DNA of 64,000 nt. Origin: Guadua angustifolia. Its lineage: Eukaryota > Streptophyta > Magnoliopsida > Poales > Poaceae. Each line of letters begins with the position of its first letter. Position 1 is the first letter of the stretch. The notes beneath the pieces were generated by a model. It had not been told where the DNA came from. It saw only the letters and a program-made list of their open reading frames with translations, and made no database searches. A program made the translations under genes and the position numbers. The stretch lies in contig CM070505.1 of the NCBI GenBank assembly GCA_036346375.1, positions 53,256,626 through 53,320,625 on the forward strand. Direction: 5' to 3'. This document shows, one piece after another, positions 10,947-21,542 of this stretch.

Positions 10947-12908
10947 GTGCAACTCATGCACAAGGCCTCCCTCAAGTGCAACACATGCACAAGAGGCTCT
11001 CAAACCACTCCCTAATTGCAACACATGCAATTAGTGCTCACACATAAGCTCAAGAAGCAAATGGAGGAGAGCAACACATGCACACACCTCCCACACAGCA
11101 ACAACAACCTGCCCAAGCCCCCCAAGGGGTCTATTTATACCCCACCAAAGAAAACTAGCCGTTGGGGACTTTTTCGGGCAGAAAACACTAGGGCAGTATT
11201 ATCAAGACTTGATAGGGAGTGGTAATCTGCCCCCACCGCAAATCGTGATCGACCTAGCGAACACTTTGCGCGTACTTATCCCTTTTAGGCGGCGGTAGTA
11301 CCGACTTTCTGATACTACCACTCCCACCGAGGCGGTAGTGCCGCAACTCGGCCCAAAAAAACACAAATACTCGGAGAAAAGCTACATGAAGTTTAACCCC
11401 GATAGTCGCATTTGCGTACTACGCCTATACCTAGCGGTAGTGCTTGGCCTCGGGAGAAAAACCAGATTCGAACTCCAAATCAATTTCTCCAAAACCAAAC
11501 TTATTCTTTGAGCCACAAAGATGATCAACACATGATCATACACGTGCAAAACACATTTGCACCAACTTAGCTCATGCTCAAAGAATTCAAGCCAAAAGCA
11601 GCGCATTTCGCAACCAACTCAAGATCTATTTGCAAAGCGTATTAAGCAAATCAAACTCGAGTTCTGAGATTAATCCCCTAGCCATGTGAAGGTCAACACG
11701 AGACCTAGTCAACTTGCCAACACCCGTTGCAAGCCCTACTCACATGCTCTCGGGATTCCGGACTCATAAACCTCAGTTTATTCGCACAACGAACTTGCAA
11801 ATAACACAATAAACATATTTCATGCTTGAGCACTACTCTTTGCAACACATGCAAAAGTCTAGCACAAGCAACACTAAATCAAGATGCATGAACTCTCTAA
11901 TTGCAACACGTGCAATTCTCTAGTTCCATGCAACCACAAAATCAAACTTCACACTAAAACCAAAACCAACCGTATGAGCTCTTTACTCACAACACATGTG
12001 AGCCTCTAGCACATACAAACACACAAACACCAAATCGTGCTTGAGCTCTCTCCTTTTGCAACACATGTAAAACTTAGCTCCAAGCCACCACATGTTTTAG
12101 AAAGATTGTTTTCGTAAATAGAAACAAAACGTGAAGCTTCAACGAATGCAACACATGCAAAAGTGGACTTCACGCAAAAGCCAACGCATATTGCTTATCC
12201 TATTTGCAACACATGCAAATCAAAGCTTTATGCGAAAACCAAATACATATGCTCTTCCTCTTAGCAACACATGCAAATCAGAGCATAAACCAATAACAAC
12301 CAAGCATAAACTTAACCCATTCGCAACACATGCCAAATGGTTAACTCTATGCAAAAACCAAATCCAAATGATTTGAGCTTGAGTGAACATGGGATTGAGA
12401 TCACCAACATATGATGAAGCTCAAGCTAGGAGACAACCCCTCTTAATAGCACGGCGATAAAAACCTTAGACTTAAAGAATACAAAGTTCTTAGCCTATCT
12501 AATTATACCTTTGCCGCCGCACGCAAGCAATCCCCTTTGGGGTCTTTATGATCATCACTTTGATATTCCCCCGGGATCATCACTCGACTCCTCTTCTTTA
12601 ACTTCGGGATCTTCTCTTAACGCTCATCACCTCATGATGCCGTCCTTATCCCGTTCTCAATCATCCTTGGACTTAACCTAACTCAATCACAACTCATGAA
12701 AGCCGTTAGTCCAAGATGCATGGTTGTCTCAATTATCTCTTACACTCCATTAACACATAATGGATGCCTCTAGATCAATTGAGCACAACCTAAATCAATT
12801 TGAATGATTAAATGTGTCTTAAGTACAATATTGCAACGCATGCTTCATTATACTTAAGAGCTATTCATTTGTCCTTAATTAATCAAGGAACACCATCAAC
12901 ACATGATG
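10947..12908. repeat. Array of interrupted palindromes with a constant ACACA centre
   Basis: At least fourteen short palindromes share the centre ACACA (ACTCA or ACACG in two), with complementary arms that differ from copy to copy. Examples: arms CTAATTGCA/TGCAATTAG (11012-11034), ATGATCA/TGATCAT (11521-11539), GTGCAAA/TTTGCAC (11544-11562), AATTGCA/TGCAATT (11899-11917), CTCACA/TGTGAG (11986-12002), ATTTGCA/TGCAAAT (12202-12220), TCCATTA/TAATGGA (12746-12764) and CATCA/TGATG (12894-12908). Weaker copies lie at 10947, 10976, 11839, 12054, 12147, 12265 and 12323. The four around 12148-12323 are spaced 58-59 bp apart. They lie in the LTR-like half of R1. In the element's sense strand the centre is TGTGT. 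Confidence 0.85.
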
Positions 12909-13754
12909 AAATGTTCTTTAATGATTAACAAGACAAATGAACTCAATTTAAATTATCATTTAAATTGATATGAGTATATATTAACTACACAAGTTTCCAT
13001 ATACTCATGTTGATGAAAAATAATGATCCATTATGTGTAGGCTATATGAAAATGATCATTACTCTATAGAATAAACTCCACATGTATATGTGCATAAATA
13101 TAATTGACTTGAAGATAATATGCACATATTCAATTTGATTATATTGGAGTATATCCTATATTACCATGAGTATACTTATAACTTAGCAATTCAAATATAT
13201 ACTCAAGTATTTGGTTTCTTTGTCTTGATCCTTATATGTGTCAATAAGAATTAGATCAATACAAAGAGACTTTCAAGTTAAACTATAAACTCCCCCTAAG
13301 TGTGTGCATCCATGTAATATATGGATTGGGAAACATGATGCACATTTTGTGGTTAATATAATGGGGACATTCATATTTTAACTTGACTCCAAAGTATGCA
13401 ACTAATACTAGAATGAATATGCAAACATACCTTGGGTTTTCCATTTTTCAATGCGATGAGACTAATCAAAGATATTCTAAATAAACAAGTTAGTCTCGAT
13501 ATAAGATTTGTCATTAATAACAAAATCACATTAATGGATAATCTCAATATTAGATTTGTCATTAACACCAAAACCATAACTAATGAAGGTTGAACTTACA
13601 AACGATACTACACTCGGCGACCATCTCGTCGGTCATGTCGGCATGCGGGCGTATGTTCGATCTCGGTCGAGCATAGGCGAGCATGGTCGATGTGGGTGCA
13701 TCCGCTAAAGTAGGTGGAGTAGTGGACAGCGGGCGGATGCCTTATCATCGGTGA

Positions 13755-15716
13755 TCAGGAGAACATCCTGTCAAGATCGTGGGAGTGGTGGGAGCGTGGA
13801 CACGGAGTGGGTAGGAAGCCCCCAGCGAAGCAAGTGGGCAAAGCAATGCAGTGAGTGGGAGGTGGGCTCGAGGTGGCGGTGAGGCATGCAAGACCAAGCG
13901 CATTGTACAACCGACCATGACCTAAGAAGAAAGTGAACATCTGAGCCATTTGCATCGGCCAGTGTACCAAAATTTGCTGGGTTGTCTGTGATGCAACCTC
14001 ATCTCCTCTAGTAATTGGGTCTATGTCTCCCCTTGTTGGGCAATTAAGCTGCTGAGAATTCGCAACTCAACAATCGAAGCAAATGCGTGAGTAAGCTCGG
14101 TGAAATTTGAAAGCAAGTAAGACGGAGTCACGGTGTCACGTCGAGGCTGCCGACGGTTCAGTGAGTCGTCTCGGTCCTCGGTCTGAGCCGATCAACTCTG
14201 CCTCGTGGTCGTGGGCTCGTCTTCTTTGGAAAGTACTCGTGGTCTTCCTCCTCATCGTCGTCGTCATCGAGTCAATATCAATGATCGCGCCAACCCGGCA
14301 TGCTCCTCGGCCTCTGCTAGTGCCGGTCCTCCCTTGAGTGGTCTCTCTCGGTTCCTCAAGTATCTGCTCTGAGCCCTCCTCATGGAGCGTTGTCCTCTGC
14401 ATCTGTCGTCAAGAGATGGAGGCATGTCTTGACGAAGACGAACTCACCCTTCGGTACTCCTCACGATGCTCGTGCAGGAGGCGAAGGTCTGCATATGTAA
14501 GAAATTATATGCGCAAATGGTTGTTGTCGGCCAAACTCATAGCATCTGCAATAGCATCTTCAATCTCACGAGATGATAAAGTCGAGAATGTCGAGCGGCT
14601 CGTGAGATAGGATCGAATAAAGTAAGCCTTCTTTGCAAACTAGTGATCGTCTCGGCATTCCCAATCCTCGGCATCAGTGACTTCCTCAAAGCCATGTGGA
14701 CCGCCTTTGCCTCAGGAGTGAGACGGTCTGGATGGCGAAGGGATCAACGGGAAGTGCTTTGGAGCAAGCGAATCGATCATCGTAGGAAACACCCTCCGGC
14801 CTTAGCACGACGAGGCGGTGTCTTTGTCTGCGTACACCACCTGATGCAAAGTTCGGGGCTCCTCCTCAAAACCAAACAACTCAAGAAAAGTGGCCCTGTA
14901 CACCCTCTGGGGTTCTCTGTCGTGCATGAATTGAATGTATTTGTGCTCTGGGTCGATCCAAACTGTAGCGTAGAAGTCTCGACCCACTTTTCCACTCTGA
15001 GTGTCGAACTCATCCTTGACACTGGTAAGACCTTGAAATGGTGAAGTGTCTCTGACGTCCACCCACCATGACCCTCTGCAAAAGAGAAGTTGAGCATCTG
15101 TGCATGCTCAAGCTGGACCCCGAGCTCTCTGTACGTTACAAAGAAGCTCTGTTGAAGAACCATCCAGAACCTCCTATTAACTCCAAATTCTCTGGCTTAC
15201 GGAAACCAGACATTCATATCAGAGAAACGAAGGGTCTTTACCCTCCGGGATGAGAGGTTCCAAAGGTCTCTAAGTCTTATCTCAGGGTCAGGATGTGGCA
15301 CATGGTACTCCTCGTCCTCTTCCTTTTCATCGCCAGTCTCCTCCTGATGCAGAACTATGTTGGGACGAGCACGCACCTAGGAAGATGTCGAACCACCACG
15401 AGTGCGCACGCGGCTAGAACGACGAGGAGGTGCCGCACCACCCTCTGTGAATTGAGTGCCCCCTCCCTCTCTGACCCCTCTGCTGCTGATTCTGTGTGTC
15501 TCTAATCTGCAATTGGCGGCCACGCCCGCATGCCTGAGCCAAGTTCTCATCTGCAGCCATCTGAGCTCGCTCTGCTGCCTTCTGTAACTTGGACTTCTTA
15601 GCCTTCTCAGCTCGCACAACAACTTTTTTTCCCTTCCTTTTTCCTGCCATCTGCAAGTTGCACGGTTGAATGTCAAGAACTTGCATCGTATTCATATGCA
15701 TTTGAATGGAGTCCAA
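13755..15716 (-). pseudogene. R1 gag-like gene (plant retrotransposon protein, Transposase_32-like region)
   Basis: Minus-strand remnant starting at about 15716 or at the inner Met of MAGKRKGKKVVVRAEKAKK. A basic N-terminus and a Gln/Arg linker are followed at 15163-14802 by a conserved block: WMVLQQSFFVTYRELGV, then SGKVGRDFYATVWIDPEH and FLELFGFEEEPRTLHQ. The spacing RDFYATVWI...RATFLELFGF parallels RQFYTTLFI...KEDFEHALGI in the R3 protein, which is the basis for calling both the same gag-like family of non-autonomous grass LTR elements. Frame changes occur around 15060 and 14810. From 14700 to 13755 only weak coding signal remains. No zinc knuckle is visible. Confidence 0.5.
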
Positions 15717-15944
15717 AGAAACCAGAGGGATGTGGATCTCACCGCTAACAAAGTGAAGGAGAGTGGATTACTTGACCGCGGAACTCGGATTTGTCGTGGC
15801 GACAAAGCGAATGCGCGAATGGTGTGGTGGCGCCGAGGCGGTGGAGGATTGAGTCTGGCGTCGCAAGGCACGAAGCGAGGCTGCGGCGCAAGGCAGCGTG
15901 GAGAGGAGTAGTTAGGTGCGGTCGATATCTGAGTCCTGAGGCGG

Positions 15945-16400
15945 TCCTCTGAATATCGGCGTGTTTTGGATAAGGTTAAGATCATCATACAGATGATCCG
16001 TTATCGAAAACATCACTGGCTGGATCGATGCCTCTGTTCGACTTCGGTGGCGGATGGTCCGTCTGCCGAGAAAAAAAATCGGATCATCTTGTCTGGCGGT
16101 GTGCGGCACTAAGCGAGTCACGATAATGATGAGGCGGACAATACGAAGACCGGACGATCCGTATAGGAAAAGATAAAGATGCTCTCGAATGCGGACGACG
16201 GAGGCCTCGAAGCTAAGATTCACATCCGGACGTTCCGTTAAGTCGAGAAACAACCGTATGGGATTATTGTCGGACGAATAGTGCTTAGCTTCTTCGGCCT
16301 TTGTTGGCTTCAATTCTGAGGATGATCCGGCCTAATAGCGAATTACCTACCGTACCATCCTGCACTTTCACATAGCATTTTACTCAAATCCAATAAAAAT
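15945..16400. repeat. GGATNATCC / GGACNNTCC repeat cluster, middle group
   Basis: About six diverged copies of the CACTA-1 internal repeat: GATGATCCG near 15993, GGATGGTCCG near 16053, GGATCATC near 16081, GGACGATCCG near 16153, GGACGTTCCG near 16228 and GGATGATCC at 16320-16328. They mark the return to CACTA-1 sequence after R1 and lie just downstream of the transposase gene. Confidence 0.6.
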
Positions 16401-16531
16401 ATAAGTTCTATTACATATTAAGTTTTTACACAACGTGTCCCTATTTGCCTTTAACAACTTTTAAGACGCAATCATCACGCATATATGGCATCATTGAAAT
16501 ATCGAGGGTTTCTTCTACAAGTTTGATCCTC

Positions 16532-19500
16532 TCAGGATCTCCGAAGGCGATGAGGTCGTCGAGGCGATTGTATTACGCATTCGTCGTGCACATTGTCAAC
16601 TCCAACGATCCTTTGTTTTCCGGGAACAACTATGTTCCTTTTCTTATTACTGGGGTCAGCTATGTAGAAAACTTGCGAGACTTTAGAAGCTAGTATCCAG
16701 GGGTCAGTTTTGTGTCCAAGATTGTTGAGGTCGACAGTTGTGAACCCATAGTTGTCCACCTCCACACCATTAGGATGTTTGACCCGATTCTTGTGAAATC
16801 TGAGGATCTGCATATCCCTTCCATAGTCGAGTTCCCAAATTTCTTCAATGATTCCATAGTAGGTGTTCTTCTCCTATCGCATCTATGGCTTCTACCGGCA
16901 ACGCCATTGTTTTGGGCCATCGTCTTCTTGTCCTTTTGAATGGTATAAAACGTGTACCCATTGATGTCATCGCTAGCCATGATGTTACCGGACTTGATGG
17001 GCCATGAGCCAACATTTTCAATGTTTACATTTCTTCGTCCTCACCATCGATATGTTTTGATTCTTGAACCATGTGGTAAACATCGCTTATTCTCTTCGAG
17101 GATCCAATCAACTTGGCGTCTGGATTTTCTCTTTCAAGCTCTTCGGTGTTGCTCCACATACGGCTCCACTATCTTTAGTTGTTGCAAGGCGGTGAAATGT
17201 GCTTGGTCCACATTCTTGTACTCATGGTCGATGAATCTTTTCTTTCCCTTAGTCCCTTTACAGTCAACCTCCCCTCATGTCGAGGGCAGGCACCAATCGG
17301 CCTTTCCGTGGGCATGAAGTAATCCGTGCAACACTCAATGACTTCCTCGATGTTGTAGCCCTCAATAATGGAACCCTCTGGGTAAGCACGATTCCGTTGT
17401 AAGCTCTTAAGCAAGCCCATCCACCTCTCAAATGGAAACATCCGGTGTAAGAATCTGGTCCCGATACCTTTACCTCCTCGACAAGGTGAACCAAGAGGTG
17501 CGGCATGATATCGAAAAAGGATGGAGGAAGCACATCTCAAGTTGGTTTATAGTCTCCACTATGTAGTTCTGCAGATTGCTAAAATTTGTTCATCATCGAT
17601 TACCTTCTGTGAAATCGCATTGCAGAAATGACACAGCCGTGTGATGGCTACCTTTACAAATGTTGAGTTGATACCCCTGATTGCAATTGGGAGCATTTGT
17701 GTCATCATGACGTGGCAGTCGTGAAACTTCATACCACTTATCTTTAAATCTTTCATCGATACTAGGTTTTTGATGTTCGATGAATAACCGAGACGGACTC
17801 GACCCCACGTAAGCACTTGCACACCGATCTTTTCTCCTCACCGCCGAGAGTAGCTTCTTTGGGGAAGGTAATACTTTCCACTTGGTCTTTCTTGAGGTGT
17901 AGTTCTTTCACGATTTTAAGTACTACCATGTCTTTCTGAGCTTTAAGACCATCCTTTGTCTTGTCTTGAATGTCCAACAAGAGACCTATGCGCTTTCACA
18001 GACATTCTTTATGACATGCATGGCGTCGATGCTATGGCGAATTTCCAAGTCCTTCGATGAGGGCAAATACTTGTAGAAAATTGACATCTTTTTAATAGGA
18101 CAACGGCGGTGGAACCTCCTCATCGGTATTCTTCCTCTTCGACCCTCTTTTGGCCTGCACCGCTTCTTCGAAAACCACCTTGATGTTCGGACCATTTCAA
18201 ACACTTTTTCCTTCTTACGCTTTGGAGCCACACCTTCCTCAACCGTATTGTCAAAATACTTGCCCATCTTGCGGTATTTGTGAGTTTTGAGTAAGCGGCG
18301 GTGCGCATGTACACTAACTTCGTGAGCATGGAAGGAACATCGACGCAGTTTCATCCATGCATACTACACAAGTTGTCTTCCTTTAATCGACCCGATAGGG
18401 CCGGATAGCGGGGTAATCAGCGATGGTAACGAAAATAATGGCTTTTAGTGTGAAGTGCTGTCGTTGGAACTGATCCCACACCTGGACTCCATCGTGCCAC
18501 AACATGGCCATATCTTCCATTAGTGGTTCGAGAAACACATCAATATCTACTCCAGGCTGTCTCGAACCTTGGATAAGAATGGACAACATTAGGTACCTTC
18601 TCTTCATACATAGCCATGGAGGAAGGTTGTAGATGGACAGGACTACTGGCCAAGTGCTATGTGTGGCGTTCCATTCACCGAAAGGATTCATACCATCGGT
18701 ACTCAACGCGAACCTTACATTCCTGGGTTCATTGCTGAAATCTGGATACATGTGATCAAAATTTCTCCATTGTCTACCATCGGTGGGGTGTCGAATCTTT
18801 CCATCTTTTATGCGCTTGTCGGAATGCCAACCCATTAGTTCGAAGTCCCTCTCATTCGAGTACAAATGTTTGAGGCGGTCAATAAGCGCAAGTACCACAT
18901 CACTGCTTGAGGATTCTTTTCTTCTTGTCCGTGCACGAAGAAGTTTCTTCTTTGTCATTACTAGTAGTACTATTCTTGTTCTTCTTATTCTTCTTAGTCT
19001 TTGGTGAAGAATCATCATCGTCATTAAGTCATCATTCTTCTTATCTGGCTCGCCTTGCACACGGGCATTGATCCAAGTCGCGTAATCTTTCTGAGAAGAG
19101 GATCTGATGGTTCGGACATCGCGTGTATCTTTTGCACATCCAATGACATCGGAGTGATAAGCTTCTTGCGAAATAAGTGCTCGTCGGCAAGGTGGACAAT
19201 CCATTAGCCTTGAAGTACTTACGCCAAGAACCTCAACGGTCGGTGAAACTCTTGTCCGACCATCCATTGCTAGCCTTCAACCTTAGAAGCATCAACACCG
19301 TATACAACACTATAAACTCTGGAGGACAACCCTTGGATTCCTCATATAACAGATCATTCGCTGCTTTGTGTAACGCATCGACATTATCTAAACCTGTCAT
19401 CTCCTTTAAAACCTGCGGTTCGGCATGGCACAACATTTCCTCTACATTAGCGATGCGACCATCATCTAGCAAACGAGCATGCACATGAGCGTCATCTCCC

Positions 19501-19817
19501 AAACCGTCAATGTCATCTCCGGCACTTCAATCATCCACGAGATCGGGATCAACGTCATCGGTTGTTTGCAATGTACGTTGCTCGCCATGTTTGGACCAAC
19601 ATGTGTAATCCTCTATAAAACCTCTCATGATCAGGTGTGTTCTGATTACACTTAAATCTCCCCACCCTACATTGTTCTTACAGTCATTGCATGGACAAAG
19701 TATTTCCTTTTCCTTCTTAGTCCAGGTGTCCTTCCAAGCCGCTTTAATAAAAGTTTCGAGCTCTTTGAGGAATACACCCTTATTTCTTGGGGCATTGTAC
19801 ATCCATGCCCTTTCCAT
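16532..19817 (-). pseudogene. TNP2-type (TNPD) CACTA transposase of CACTA-1
   Basis: The transposase would cut at the CACTA termini. Domain order on the minus strand matches the family. The transposase-associated domain (19817-19527) starts MERAWMYNAPRNKGVFLKEL and includes CPCNDC. The TNP2 core (19267-18383) has NVRFALSTDGMNPFGEW, YNLPPWLCMK and GVDIDVFLEPLMEDM. Next (18354-17762) comes SSKDLEIRHSIDAMHVIKNVCES, then KTKDGLKAQKD. The DUF4218 region (17822-17175) has KFHDCHVMMTQMLPIAIRG, PPSFFDIMPHLLVHLVEEV and FERWMGLLKS. The DUF4216-like region (16980-16532) has VDNYGFTTVDLN and SKVSQVFYIADP. The acidic residues of the STDG and SIDAMH motifs, thought to be catalytic in this family, are present. 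At least five frame changes break the gene, so it is a pseudogene as written. Confidence 0.88.
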
Positions 19818-20343
19818 CTTGAACCTGAAACAGAAAATCAGATCGAAATGTCAATTATTTAGATAGAACTTTATCAAGAGAACCCTAAGTTAAATACTAT
19901 AAAATGATTTTATTAAAATCATGAAAGAATGTAAGGTCCTCTCCTCTAGAGAGGGAGGGGGGTTCTCTCCCTCTAGATCTAGAGAGAGGGAGGATACAAG
20001 ATCTGTCTATAGATCTAGAAGGTGAGGGCCTCATCCCCCTCTCCCATGCACATTCTCTATACACTACATATTCCTCTCCACTAGATATAAACCAAAATTA
20101 CACTATTAAACATGTATGAAACCTCTACAAATGTTAGGAATGAGATGCTCTTACCTTAGAGAGTTAACGTCTATTCCAAGGATTTCAAGTTCAAAACCTC
20201 CCCCCCTTATTTTCACAATTTTGGGGCTGCCTGGAACTGCTGCAGAGAGAGAACGGTTCGGAGCTTTAAAGCGAAGTTTCCACAGCGGCTCCCTAAGACA
20301 ACAACTGCGAGAAAATAGTAGCGATGAAGCAAAAGCAGCATTA
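19818..20343. other. 5' flank of the CACTA-1 transposase gene
   Basis: Contains a low-complexity CTCTCTAGA/GAGGGAGG tract (19937-19998) with nested palindromes of AGATCTAGA type, then moderately GC-rich DNA. By position between the right terminus and the minus-strand transposase it should hold that gene's promoter and leader. I cannot point to a definite TATA box. Confidence 0.35.
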
Positions 20344-20600
20344 GGATGATCCGTCAGCGAAAAAAAACCATACGAGTATTTTACGGGCGTTGGATTTCGG
20401 CGTAGTGACGCGGTTGCAACACAAAGGATGATCCGATGCGTCAATGAAAGCAGCGTGCACGGAGTATTGTTTGGGCGTTGGATTTACGTGTTTTGCGGTA
20501 TTGTAGAATAAAGGATGATCCGATGCGTACACTAAAAAGCATCTGGCGTCTCCTTCGTCACAAAATTTGCGACAAGCATTTAAAAATTTGTACAAGCGGT
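20344..20600. repeat. Three tandem ~82-87 bp units headed by GGATGATCCG
   Basis: Units begin at 20344, 20426 and 20513. Each has GGATGATCCG at its head and GGGCGTTGGATTT in its middle (first two), so they are true tandem copies that have diverged. They lie between the transposase 5' flank and the right subterminal region. Confidence 0.7.
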
Positions 20601-20639
20601 TTGTTTAAGAACTACGCCTTTAAAGACTTGAACATCACC

Positions 20640-20984
20640 ACGGGAGGTTCGTTAATTAATTAGCCCATCAATATAATTAACTAAGGCGCTTGCTTAACGT
20701 CTTGCTGAGAAGCGCAATTTCCTCATGCGGCCGTAAGAAAGCCGCCTGTGTAAAGATCGCAATTACCCCCGGCGGTTCATTAAGAAAGCCACTTGTGAAG
20801 ATAGCAGTTTCATGACGGCATGTAAGCGCCTGCTTTGTGAAAAGATCAATATTTTCACGGCGGTGTCTTAAGAAAGCCATTGTGAATATACCTTTCCAAA
20901 GCGGTTCTTAGCCCATGGGACCGCTTGATCTTTGGAAGCGGCTCACCTTTTAATCCGCCTGGAAACAAATCCTTGGTGTCTAGG
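20640..20984. repeat. CACTA-1 right subterminal repeats
   Basis: Words such as GCGGTTCATTAAGAAAGCC, CGGTGTCTTAAGAAAGCC and GCGGTTCTTAGCCC recur about five times between 20680 and 20960. They mirror the left subterminal array, as expected for sites recognised by a TNPA-like protein (family knowledge; binding inferred). Confidence 0.75.
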
Positions 20985-21005
20985 AAAATCATTTCTGTAG
21001 TAGTG
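20985..21005 (-). repeat. Right terminal inverted repeat of CACTA-1
   Basis: Reverse complement begins CACTACTACAG and matches the left terminus at 19 of 21 positions. The target duplication TAT follows at 21006-21008. Confidence 0.93.
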
Positions 21006-21095
21006 TATATTGCTATTGGAATGGTTTAGGCTAACCTTTTGCAATCTTGTAGAGCGTTCAAAAGTTGAAGGATTGGACTAAACTACTGACATGAT

Positions 21096-21302
21096 TTGAA
21101 CTTTCGGTATCCGCTATACACAATAATCCTATATCAAACCCGTAATAGTGACTCTAGAACTAACAGTAGGTTTTATTTGCGATGCCACCCGGCAAGGTCG
21201 GGAAATAACCTATGTGGATTTTATGTTTGCTACAACATGCAAACCATCGTTGATACAAAAAAAGCAAGACAGTTAAAAGCGTGTTGGTCGAGACCCATTT
21301 GA
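21096..21302 (+). pseudogene. Ulp1-like protease C-terminal segment of CACTA-2
   Basis: The plus-strand frame contains RCHPARSGNNLCGFYVCYNMQ, the Gln/Cys-block counterpart of the C48 peptidase (usual form QP.G..CG.YVC). The Cys is present; the Gln of the oxyanion position appears replaced (HPARSGN). It is the 3' continuation of the gene at 1-1630, separated from it by CACTA-1. With the His-to-Leu change upstream, the protease would be inactive even if joined. Confidence 0.65.
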
Positions 21303-21542
21303 GCAATATTAGAGGAGAGTTTGTTACTTCACGCTCACCAAGTAATACATAAAAAAGCGCGTTCCACGCAACGATAACTTCAGAGTTGTACAATTATCAA
21401 ATGGTATTCATTAGGAAAATATGTCAAAAACTTCGTGGTTATTCTTGTTTATACGATTCATTGTATTGTCACATGATATTATCCTTAATACATATTTCCT
21501 CATCTTGAATATATGAAACAACTTAACAATGTCTTGCTTGTT

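Larger units (their letters stand above)
10346..15930 (-). mobile_element. R1: gag-only LTR-type retroelement remnant inside CACTA-1
   Basis: On the minus strand the order is a leader (about 15930-15717), a gag-like gene (15716-13755), an AT-rich 3' region with a polypurine-type word TTAGGGGGAG (around 13290), and an LTR-like end. That end finishes near 10346 in a TATTCACCCCCCTCTAG-type word, also seen in R3 at about 46290-46312. R1 and R3 share this end, the GGTAGTRCCG words and a related gag. No protease, RT or integrase is visible, and no second LTR is found at the right side, so the right boundary is only approximate. Mobility would have needed enzymes from another element. Confidence 0.55.
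1668..21005 (-). mobile_element. CACTA-1: complete 19.3-kb CACTA (En/Spm) transposon nested in CACTA-2
   Basis: Both ends are visible. The left end begins CACTACTACA at 1668; the right end is its reverse complement, finishing at 21005. The trinucleotide TAT lies directly outside each end (1665-1667 and 21006-21008), which is the 3-bp target duplication typical of CACTA elements. Both subterminal regions carry short GCGG/TTAAG-rich repeats. Two minus-strand gene remnants fit the family layout: TNP2-type transposase near the right end, TNPA-like/Ulp1 nearer the left end. The centre has about 10 kb of added DNA: a gypsy gag fragment, an acidic ORF, unidentified ORF pieces, a dispersed repeat family and retroelement R1. 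Both element genes carry frameshifts, so self-mobility is unlikely, but the ends could still be acted on by a related transposase. Confidence 0.93.

Noticed and set aside
10947..12908. Reading the repeated GCAACACATGCAA words as a CRISPR-like or simple tandem array
   Set aside because: Spacing is irregular, arms differ between copies, and the setting is a plant retroelement; the palindrome description fits better.
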